Part shown: piece by piece, positions 33,808 to 41,800 of the stretch
How positions within the stretch are numbered: the stretch's first letter is position 1
Layout: every line of letters starts with the position of its first letter
Source of the DNA: Candidatus Latescibacterota bacterium
GTDB lineage: Bacteria > Krumholzibacteriota > Krumholzibacteriia > JACNKJ01
Direction of reading: 5' to 3'
Assembly: GCA_020633725.1 (NCBI GenBank)
Contig: JACKDC010000001.1
Coordinates: forward strand, 496,001-560,000
DNA: 64,000 bases
The notes under the pieces: generated by a model
Database searches by the model: none
Told to the model about the DNA's origin: nothing
Seen by the model: the letters and a program-made list of their open reading frames with translations, nothing else
Translations under genes and position numbers: made by a program

Positions 33808-35199
33808 CTAGCGGTCCAGCGACTCGTCGCAGTAGCTCGCCAGCGCCTCGGCCAGCAGGCCCAGCCGGTCGAGCAGCAGCCGCTCCGGCCGATCGTTCAC
33901 CGTGTTGTAGTCCACGTGAAAGCCCCCGAAGAGGAAGTCCGCCGGCACGCCCGCCTCGGCGAAGACCCAGTGATCCCCGCCGCGCGCGAACATGGGGCCG
34001 TCGCCGGCCTGCACGGCGAACCCGCGTGCCGCGAGCGCGGCATCGAGGCGCGTGGCGCCCGGCGCCCCGGCGTCGCTGGACCAGTGGATCATCAGCCGGG
34101 CATCGGCGAGGGACGGATCGCGCAGCTTCCGGTAGCTGTCCACGCCGGCGCGTCCCACGGAGTCCAGGTTGATGACGCGGTCCGGCTTGCCCTCCGCCGC
34201 CAGGTAGGCGCGCGCGCCGAGCAGCCCCAGCTCCTCGCCGTCGGCGAGCAGCACGCGCAGCTCGTCGCGGTGGGGCTGGCCGTGCAGGAGCTCCAGGGTC
34301 TCGAGCAGGGTGGCCACGCCGCTGACGTTGTCGTCGGCGCCGGGGAAGAGGCCCTCGGGAGTCACGCCGAGGTGATCGTAGTGAGCGCTGAGCAGCAGCA
34401 CGCGCGTCGACGGCTCCTCGCCGGGCAGGCGGCCCACCAGGTTCACGCCCTCGAGCGCCAGCGGACGTCCCGCGGGCAGGCGCAGCCCCCAGCCCTCGGG
34501 AGTCGAGAGCGCCATGCCGTAGAGCAGTTCGGCGCCGGGGCCGTCCGCATAGGCGAGCACCCCCGTGGGCGGCGCGCCGGCCAGGGCGTAGAGGCGCGGG
34601 TCGCGCGAGCGCGTGCGCGCGAGGTAGTGGCCGAAGAGGCCGGTGCTGTCGGCGGGATCGGGCACCAGCACGACGCCCTCCGCGCCGGCCGCCTCCGCCT
34701 CCAGCTCGAGCGAACTGGGCGAGAACTCCTCGCCGCGGCCGGCGGGCCCCAACCGGATCAGCAGGGTGGGCGCGCCGCAGGCGGGCGCCGGCTCTCCCTT
34801 GGGCCAGGCCACGACGCGGGGCGACGCGCTGGCGCGGAAGGGCGAGGCGACGCTGAGCTGCAGCGGCACCTGCGCGCCGGCCGGCGTGCCCAGCGCGCCG
34901 CGCAGGCTGTCCAGCTCCACGCCGACCACGGCGAAGGGCTGGGTCAGGCCGTCGGCGCCGGGGAGAGGCTCCAGCCCGAGGGACGCCAGCCGGGAGAGCA
35001 GGTACTCTCGCGCCCTGGCGTTGCCGGGCGTCCCGGCGCGGCGCCCGGCGCAGTCCTCGGAGGCGAGGGCGAAGACGTCCTCGTGCAGTCGCAGGGTGTC
35101 AGCGCTGGCGGCCCGCCCGGCGCTGGCGGCGGGGAGGGCGGACGGCGCGCCCGCGAGGAGCGCGAGGGCGAGGGGGACGAGAAGCTGACGTCGCGGCAT
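33808..35199 (-). CDS. Secreted M28 family metallopeptidase
   Basis: 463 residues with signal peptide 1-24. Zinc aminopeptidase fold: SAHYDHLG, GADDNVSGVATL, the catalytic GEELGLLGARAY, NLDSVGR and FHVDYNTVND give the five expected metal ligands. A PA-like insert (about 110-240) lies between the N-terminal strand and the catalytic core. Likely an exported aminopeptidase. Convergent with the hydrolase-like gene, with 6 bases between stop codons. Confidence 0.9.
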   Translation of the reverse strand: MPRRQLLVPLALALLAGAPSALPAASAGRAASADTLRLHEDVFALASEDCAGRRAGTPGNARAREYLLSRLASLGLEPLPGADGLTQPFAVVGVELDSLRGALGTPAGAQVPLQLSVASPFRASASPRVVAWPKGEPAPACGAPTLLIRLGPAGRGEEFSPSSLELEAEAAGAEGVVLVPDPADSTGLFGHYLARTRSRDPRLYALAGAPPTGVLAYADGPGAELLYGMALSTPEGWGLRLPAGRPLALEGVNLVGRLPGEEPSTRVLLLSAHYDHLGVTPEGLFPGADDNVSGVATLLETLELLHGQPHRDELRVLLADGEELGLLGARAYLAAEGKPDRVINLDSVGRAGVDSYRKLRDPSLADARLMIHWSSDAGAPGATRLDAALAARGFAVQAGDGPMFARGGDHWVFAEAGVPADFLFGGFHVDYNTVNDRPERLLLDRLGLLAEALASYCDESLDR

Positions 35200-35274
35200 T
35201 GCGTGGCTCTCCGGGTTGGGGTTCCCTAGCCGTAACCCAGGGGCCCTCTACGCCGCAAGCCGGGAAAAATCCCC

Positions 35275-35303
35275 TTGCCCGTGCAGGCGGCATTCCCTAA
35301 ACT
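35275..35303 (+). promoter_or_regulatory. Sigma-70 promoter of the lipoprotein gene
   Basis: TTGCCC (35275-35280), 17 bp, TAAACT (35298-35303). Start expected near 35310, giving about 70 bases of leader before the ATG at 35381. Confidence 0.5.
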
Positions 35304-35380
35304 CCCCAGGTCCCCACGATTCCGGAACCGACGCAACGGCGCGGATTTCCGCGCGCCCATTCACCGCGAGGTGGACGACG

Positions 35381-36484
35381 ATGAGGCCCAGCGCAACGCC
35401 CCGGCGAGTCGGGTGGCTCGCCACCTTGGCGGCGACGACCGTCCTGTCTCTCTTCCTGGGAGCCTGCTCGGACGACAGCTCCAATCCCGCCGGGCCCGGT
35501 GGCTCGACGCTGAGTCCGCTCACGGCGAACTACCTGCCGCTGGCCCCGGGCGAGTGGTGGAGCTTCGTGCGCCGCGAGACCGGCGTCTTCAGCCCCGACA
35601 CGACGCTCGACTACTACAACCCCGACCTGCCCTCGGCCTACACGCGCTGGGAATGCAGCAGCGGTGGCGGGCTGGCCGATCTCATCCTCACGGGGACCGC
35701 GACCAGCGCGCCCGACGGCGGCGGCGTCCTGCGGCACTCGCTGAGCGTCTATCTGAACAGCGTGGCCGGAGGGTACTCGCTCGCCGGCGAGGACACCCTC
35801 GCCGCCACGGACAGCAGCTTCGTCTTCCTCGAGGGCGCGCCCTATCCTTGGGTGCGCTTCGGGCAGCTCCGCTGGTCGCAGCAGCTCGCCACCTACGCCG
35901 ACAGCAGCATGGGCGTGGACTACGGCGGCGACGAGCAGGGGAAGGTCCTGCTCAACCACGCGCTCGGCTTCGACTACACCCGCCGGCTCTACCAGGGCGA
36001 AGGCCAGCCGGGCAACGTGCTCTGGGATCCCTCGGACGTGGACCACGACACCTACCTCGACGGCATCAGCGCCGTCCGGCTCGTGGGCGAGGTTCTGGCC
36101 GAGGAGACCTTCGCCTACTCGGACCTCGGGGCCGAGGCGGACTCGCTCTTCCCCGAGCTCAAGGGCGTCAGCTACCCCCGGTGCCGCTGGGTGCGCCTCA
36201 GCCTCGAGGCGGACATCTTCCTCAGCAACCAGCGGGATCCGAACACGGCCCCCGGCGAGAGCGCGATCCCGGACGAGTACATCCCCGCGCGCGCCGCGAT
36301 GGGCACCGCGCGCCGGGATCTCGGCCTCCTGCTCCTGGCGCCTGACCTCGGACCCGTGGTCGTGGTCACGTCGCGCGATCTGGACAAGGTCGTGGTGGTG
36401 GGGGACCAGGCCCTGGACGAGATCGTCTTCAGCCCGGACCTGCTCCAGTACGACTACCTGGTGGACAGCAGCCTGCTACAGTGA
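35381..36484 (+). CDS. Lipoprotein of unknown function
   Basis: 367 residues from the ATG at 35381 (GAGGTGG upstream; earlier in-frame starts lie inside the promoter). Signal peptide with lipobox FLGAC, lipidated Cys29, followed by a short Asp/Ser/Pro linker. The body has repeated aromatic-rich strands (YLPLAPGEWWSF, PYPWVRFGQLRW) and many Asp/Gly turns. I do not recognise the family. The last 9 bases overlap the convergent yigZ-like gene. Confidence 0.75.
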   Translation: MRPSATPRRVGWLATLAATTVLSLFLGACSDDSSNPAGPGGSTLSPLTANYLPLAPGEWWSFVRRETGVFSPDTTLDYYNPDLPSAYTRWECSSGGGLADLILTGTATSAPDGGGVLRHSLSVYLNSVAGGYSLAGEDTLAATDSSFVFLEGAPYPWVRFGQLRWSQQLATYADSSMGVDYGGDEQGKVLLNHALGFDYTRRLYQGEGQPGNVLWDPSDVDHDTYLDGISAVRLVGEVLAEETFAYSDLGAEADSLFPELKGVSYPRCRWVRLSLEADIFLSNQRDPNTAPGESAIPDEYIPARAAMGTARRDLGLLLLAPDLGPVVVVTSRDLDKVVVVGDQALDEIVFSPDLLQYDYLVDSSLLQ

Positions 36485-37108
36485 GGTCCCGTCCTCCTCG
36501 AGCTGCGTGAACGGCGAAGGGCCGCGGACGAGATCCGCGGCCTTTGCGTTGAAGTCTCCCAGCGCCGATGGCGGCAGGGCCAGCCGCCAGTGCACGCGCG
36601 CGTCGCGCCGCTGGGTGACGACCCGTCCCTCCCCCGCCGCGAGCAGCGCCCGCAGCGCGCCCTCGTGGGCGTAGTCGAAGCTCCCCTCGAGCAGCAGCAG
36701 CGCCAGCCGCTCGTCGCGCGGCGCGGCGGCCAGCGCCTCGCGGGCGACGCCGCCGTAGGCGCGCACCAGTCCGCCGACACCGAGCTTCGTGCCGCCGAAC
36801 CAGCGCAGCACCATGCAGAGCGCGTCCGAGACGCCGGCGCTCTCGAGCGCGCGGGCGATGGGCGCCCCGGCGCTGCCGCCGGGTTCGCCGTCGTCGCTGT
36901 TGAGCGCGCGGGCGCTCTCCGGACGTCCCAGGCGCAGCGCCCAGCAGAGGTGACTGGCGTCCGGATGCCCGGCCGCCGTGCGTTCGCGCAGGGCGTGGGC
37001 GGCGGCCTCGTCGACGACGGGCGCGCAGAGGGCCAGGAAGCGCGAGCCCTTGATCCTGGCTTCGGCGCTGGCGCCGCCGGCGAGAATGGCGTAGGCGTCC
37101 GGGTGCAT
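36476..37108 (-). CDS. YigZ/IMPACT family protein
   Basis: 210 residues. UPF0029 N-terminal domain: IKGSRFLALCAPV, HLCWALRLG, SDDGEPGGSAGAPI and MVLRWFGGTKLGVGGLVRAYG, the hallmark of YigZ/IMPACT proteins; the C-terminal DUF1949-like part follows (FDYAHEGALRALL). These proteins are tied to translation control in eukaryotes and are of uncertain role in bacteria. Its promoter appears to leave no 5' leader. Confidence 0.93.
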   Translation of the reverse strand: MHPDAYAILAGGASAEARIKGSRFLALCAPVVDEAAAHALRERTAAGHPDASHLCWALRLGRPESARALNSDDGEPGGSAGAPIARALESAGVSDALCMVLRWFGGTKLGVGGLVRAYGGVAREALAAAPRDERLALLLLEGSFDYAHEGALRALLAAGEGRVVTQRRDARVHWRLALPPSALGDFNAKAADLVRGPSPFTQLEEDGTSL

Positions 37109-37114
37109 GGGCCG

Positions 37115-37143
37115 GGTCTAGCACGCGAAGGCGGGGAGGTCCA
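37115..37143 (-). promoter_or_regulatory. Sigma-70 promoter of the yigZ-like gene, leaderless arrangement
   Basis: On the minus strand TGGACC (37143-37138), 17 bp, then TAGACC (37120-37115) with an upstream TG extension. Six bases separate the -10 from the ATG at 37108, so the transcript should start at the start codon. Confidence 0.55.
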
Positions 37144-37158
37144 GGCCGCGCCCGGGCG

Positions 37159-37187
37159 TTGACCCGTCCGCGGCATTGGGCTAGCCT
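37159..37187 (+). promoter_or_regulatory. Sigma-70 promoter of the SIMPL-domain gene
   Basis: TTGACC (37159-37164), 17 bp, TAGCCT (37182-37187). Divergent from the yigZ-like promoter, whose -35 lies 15 bases away. About 20 bases of leader with CGGAGG precede the ATG at 37213. Confidence 0.5.
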
Positions 37188-37212
37188 CCGCGCAGCACGC
37201 CGGAGGTTCGCC

Positions 37213-37974
37213 ATGGACGCCACGCCCCGCTCCCTCTCGCTCGGTTCCGCCCTCCTGCTGGGGCTGTGCCTCGTCGCGGGCCTGGCCCTGGCGGGCTACG
37301 CCGTGGGCGAGGGGCTGCGCCACCAGGGCGCGGCGACGCGGACCGTCACGGTGAAGGGCCTGGTGGAGCAGGAGGCGAAGGCCGATCGGGCGCTCTGGTC
37401 CCTGAACTTTCGCCGCGCCGGCTCGCAGCCGGAGTCCGTGCAGCGGCAGCTGGAGGCCGACCGGCAGGCCGCCGTGGAGTTCCTGCACGCGCAGGGCTTC
37501 ACCGACGACGAGATCACGCGCCAGCCCATCCGCACCGTGGACAAGCTCGCGCGCGAGTACGGCGAGACCAGCGACGTCGGCGCCTATCGCTACGTGGCCA
37601 CGAGCGCGGTGCGCGTGGACACGCAGCAGGTGGACCGCGTGACCCAGGCCATCGGCCGCACGGAGACGCTCCTCAGCGCCGGCGTCCTCCTCGACGGCGA
37701 CGCGAGCAGCGGGGCGAATCCGCGCTACCTGCTCAGCAGCTTCAACGAACTGCGCCCCACGCTCCTCGCGGCGGCGACCAGGAACGCGCGCGAGACCGCG
37801 CAGCGCTTCGCGGACGACGCGAGCACGCGCGTCGGGCGCATCCGCGACGCGAACCAGGGCTCGATCCAGATCTTCGGGAGCGACGGCAACAACGAGTCCT
37901 CGCCCTACAGCCCCACCAGCACGCCGACGAAGACCATCCGCGTGGTCAGCACCTTCGAGTTCGAGCTGGAGTGA
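37213..37974 (+). CDS. SIMPL domain (DUF541) protein
   Basis: 253 residues from the ATG at 37213 with CGGAGG upstream. One N-terminal membrane segment (about 12-38), then a SIMPL/DUF541 domain: TVTVKGLVEQEAKADRALW, GFTDDEITRQPI, YVATSAVRVDT and the C-terminal KTIRVVSTFEFELE. Family members are periplasmic or surface proteins of unclear function. Stops 4 bases from the convergent outer-membrane gene. Confidence 0.88.
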   Translation: MDATPRSLSLGSALLLGLCLVAGLALAGYAVGEGLRHQGAATRTVTVKGLVEQEAKADRALWSLNFRRAGSQPESVQRQLEADRQAAVEFLHAQGFTDDEITRQPIRTVDKLAREYGETSDVGAYRYVATSAVRVDTQQVDRVTQAIGRTETLLSAGVLLDGDASSGANPRYLLSSFNELRPTLLAAATRNARETAQRFADDASTRVGRIRDANQGSIQIFGSDGNNESSPYSPTSTPTKTIRVVSTFEFELE

Positions 37975-37978
37975 CGCT

Positions 37979-38884
37979 TCAGAGCCCGAGGCTCACTTCC
38001 ACGCGCAGGCTGCCGCCCAGGTCGTGGAAGCTGTAGGCGCTGTCGAGCTGCAGGCGACGTCCACCCTCGAGATCCTTCCCCAGACCCGCCCCCAGCGTGA
38101 GGAAGCGCAGCTCCTCGGTGTCGAGCCGCTGGCTCATTCCACCGCGCAGCGCCAGCACGGGATGCACTCGCCACTCCAGGCCCAGCGCCGCCTTGTGCGC
38201 ACGTTCGCTCTCCAGCGCGAGCTCCAGGTCGACGGCCAGGCTGAAGGGCGCGGCGTCGAGGCCGAGGCCCGCGCGCAGCGTGGGGGGGACGCCCTCGTGG
38301 TAGTCGCCGAGGCCGGAGCTGCTCCAGCGCAGGTCGCTGAGGGCCTCGTCGAGGACGAGGCCGTAGCGGTAGGGTCCCTGGCGGATCACGACGCCGAGAT
38401 CGAGGCCGGCGCCGTAGGCGCTGCCGTCGACGCCGTCGCCGCCGGACTCGGGGCCGAAGGACGCGTGGCGCAGCCGGAGCGTCGCGCCGAGGGCCAGTGG
38501 ACCCAGGCTCTGTCCGAGCGCGACGAGGAGCGTGTTCTCGCGCAGCAGGGCGTCTCCGCCCGACAGCAGCGCGGCGGCCACGCCGCGCCCTTCGCCCCAG
38601 GGGCGCGCGCCGCCCAGCACCGTCGAGGGCACGAGGCCGAACTGGTCGCCCTGCATGGCCCAGAGGGACGTCCCCGCGAGCGCGGTGAGGCCGGCTGGAT
38701 TCCAGGCGAGGTCGGTGGCCCGGCCATCCGCAGCCACGCCGGCGCCGCCCATGGCCATGACGCGTCCGCCCAGTCCCGGATCCGCGAACGCGGCGGGAAT
38801 CGCGCTCTGCCCCGCGCGCGCCGCGCCGGGCAGCGCGAGTCCGGCGGCGAGCGCGAGGGAAAGGGTCAGGCGGTGTCGGCGCAT
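37979..38884 (-). CDS. PorV/UPF0164-like outer-membrane beta-barrel protein
   Basis: 301 residues; signal peptide 1-24 (ARA). The mature N-terminus shows the family pattern ADPGLGGRVMAMGGAGVAADGRATDLAWNPAGL in short pieces (GGAGVA, WNPAGL), followed by alternating amphipathic strands that end in an aromatic-poor LRVEVSLGL. PorV/PorQ-type barrels carry secreted proteins to the surface in FCB bacteria. Third gene of a minus-strand operon, 10 bases after the giant protein gene. Confidence 0.7.
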   Translation of the reverse strand: MRRHRLTLSLALAAGLALPGAARAGQSAIPAAFADPGLGGRVMAMGGAGVAADGRATDLAWNPAGLTALAGTSLWAMQGDQFGLVPSTVLGGARPWGEGRGVAAALLSGGDALLRENTLLVALGQSLGPLALGATLRLRHASFGPESGGDGVDGSAYGAGLDLGVVIRQGPYRYGLVLDEALSDLRWSSSGLGDYHEGVPPTLRAGLGLDAAPFSLAVDLELALESERAHKAALGLEWRVHPVLALRGGMSQRLDTEELRFLTLGAGLGKDLEGGRRLQLDSAYSFHDLGGSLRVEVSLGL

Positions 38885-38894
38885 GGCGTCTCTC

Positions 38895-41800
38895 CTACTT
38901 GATGAGCACGAGTTGCAGGATGCGTTCGGCGCGGTCCCGGCCGTCGTCCACGACGAGACGCAGCAGGTAGCGCCCGTTGCGGGCCAGCTCGCCCGCGTCG
39001 GTGAGGCCGTCCCAGGACACGACCTGCGCCACGCCCACCTCCAGCGCCTCGTGGCGCAGCAGCGTGCGCACGGGATCGCCGAGCAGGTTGTAGACGGTCA
39101 GGTCCACCAGCGGCGCGGCCATGGCCTGGCTGCTCAGGACGAAGCTGAGCTGGACGGGACCCAGCGCGGGACTGAAGGGGTTCGCGCTGAAGGCGGCGTC
39201 CGCGACGCCGAGCGGCGTGTTCGCCACGAGCAGCGCGTACTCCGAGAAGTGCGCGAGGCTGCGCGACAGGCCGGCGCTGCCCTTGTTCGCCAGCATGGCC
39301 TCCCAGCGGAGGGCCTCGGCGTCCCACCAGCCCATGGCGAGGCGCTGGTTGAAGAGCGGATTGGGGATGGGCAGCGTCAGCGTGGCCGGGGTGTCGACGC
39401 CGAAGGCGAGACCGTCGGGCAGGAAGCGGTAGAGCTCGCCCTCCACCCGGAAGCTGCCGGCGCGCCGGCGCAGGGGGCCCGGCGTGCGGCGCCGCATGGA
39501 CAGGCGGGTGGTCTGGGCGAGGGCGCCGGCGGGGAGGCTGATCGAGACGCCGTTGCCGTCGTCGAGGACGCGGGCGCTGTCCGGCGACACGCGGGCGGTC
39601 ACGCTGAGCGCGCGCGTGGCGCTGAGCCCCGAGGCGAGATGCCGTGCGCCGAGCGTCACCGTGCCGAGGAAGTCGGCGCGGGGCGTGAAGCGGCCGGTGG
39701 CCGCGTCCAGCGTGCCGGCGTTGGCCGGCTCGACGGTCCAGGCCAGCGGGTAGTCGAGCTGCTCGCCGTCGGCGCTGAGCTGCGCGCCGCGGAAGATGGC
39801 GCTGCCGTCGTTGTCGAGCTCGTCGACGCCGCTGATCTCGAGGCTGGCGAGTGAGGTCTCGACGAGCTCGAAGTCGTAGGGACCCGCCGCCTGGCCCTCG
39901 CCGACCTGCACGATCTGCTGGCGCGGCTCGCTCAGGTAGCCGTCCGCGCGCAGCACGAGCGTGTAGCTGCCCGGCGGCAGCGCGCCGAGGCTGTAGGCGC
40001 CGAGGGCGTCCACGGCGACGCTCACGTCCACGCCGCCGCTCCCGGCCACGCCGCGCAGGCGCGAGCCGGCCGGCAGGGGACTGCCCGGTTCGCGTCCGCC
40101 GTAGAGCGTGCCGTAGATGCTCGCCGGCGCGGACGTGAGCGCGAGCGCGAGCGGCGCCCCGTCCGGACTCACCGCGTCGAGCGCGAGCGGCGCCCAGCCG
40201 GCGGCGTCCGCCACGAGCGAGTAGACGGAGGCGCGCCGCAGGCCCGCGGCGACGAAGTCGCCCGCGGCGTCGCTCAGGGCCTCCCCGTGGTAGCCCGCGC
40301 CGTCGTCCACGATCACGAGCGCGCCGGCGACGGGCACGCCGCTGTCGGCGTCCGTCAGCCGTCCGCGGATGACGCCGTCGTCGGGCGCGAGCTGGAACAG
40401 CAGGCCCGCGGCCGGCGGCAGGACGTTCAGCAGCGGATTCGTGGAGACGGCCGAGTGCCCGGCCAGGCTCGCGCTGACCGAGAGCGCCTGCGCGAGATCG
40501 AGGCCGGAGACGGCGAAGAGGCCGTCGCCGTCGGTGAGGGCCTGCGCCACGAGCTGGCCGCCCGCGCGCAGCTGGACGCTGGCGCCGGCCAGGGGAGAGT
40601 CGCCGTCGCCGCGCACGGCGCCCGAGAGCGTGCCGGTGTGCGCCGTGAGGACGAGGTCCAGCGCCGCCGTCTCGTCCTCGGCGAGGAGCAGCGGCTCCTG
40701 GGCAACGGCGAAGCCCGACTTCTGGGCCTTGAGCGTGGAGGCGCCGGCGAGCAGGCGGGGGAAGTGGAAGGCGCCGTCCGCGCCGCTCAGGGCGCTGCCG
40801 GAGGCCGCGCCGCTCACGGTGAGCGTGACGCCGCCGAGCGGGGCGCCGTCGGCGTCCGCGACGGTGCCGTCCAGGCGCGCGAAGCGGGTCTCGAGGACGG
40901 GATTGTGGACGGTGCTGCCGACGGGAAGCGTCAGCACGGCGCTGTACGGCGCAAAGCCGGCGGGCGCGAGCGAGAGCGTCCAGTCGCCGGGGGCGAGCGA
41001 GATGGCGTAGCGGCCGCTGCCGTCGGTGGCGACGGTCAGGCTGTCGGCGCCGGCGTCGAGGCGCAGGAGCGCGCCGGCGACGTCCAGGCCTTCGTCGTCG
41101 CGCACGCGGCCGCTGAGCTGCGCCGGCTGGGGCGTCAGCGCGAAATCGTGCTGCCAGGTGGCGCCGTCGGCCAGCACGCCGGTCGCGGCGCTCACGCTGC
41201 CATAGCCGCTGCGCGAGGCGGTGACGGTCCAGTCCGCGCCGCCGTCGAGCAGCAGCGACCAGCCGCCGCTGGGATCGCAGCCCGTGCTGGCCTCGCCCAG
41301 CGCCGAGACGGCCCGCAGCTGCGCGGCGGGCAGGGGCGCGCCGTCGGCCGTCACCGTGCCGGACAGCCGCGCGCCGGCGGGGGTGAGCGTGAGCAGCTGC
41401 CCGGGCAGGCTCTGGCCGGGGGCGAGGGTGAGGGCGACGGGGCCGTCGCCCAGCATGGCCGCCTTCGTCGCGCCGAGCAGGTAGGCGCCCGGCGGGGCGC
41501 TGAGGCTGAAGCCGCCGGACGGCCCGCTCAGCTGCGCGAGGGAATCCGTGTCGCCGCGGAGCCAGACGGTGGCGCCGGCCACGGGCAGCCCCTCGGACAG
41601 CACCTGTCCGCTGACCGTGGCGGCGCCCGGCGCGAGGACGAAGTCCACGCCCGTGAGTTGCTGTCCGGGCGCGAGCTCGAGCGTCTGCTGCGCGCCGCTG
41701 TAGCCGGTCTTGCTCGCCTGGAGCAGCTGCGTGCCCGCGGGCAAGGTGAGCGTGTAGCTGCCGTCCCAGAGGCTGCCAGCGCTCGCGCCGCCGCCGGTGA

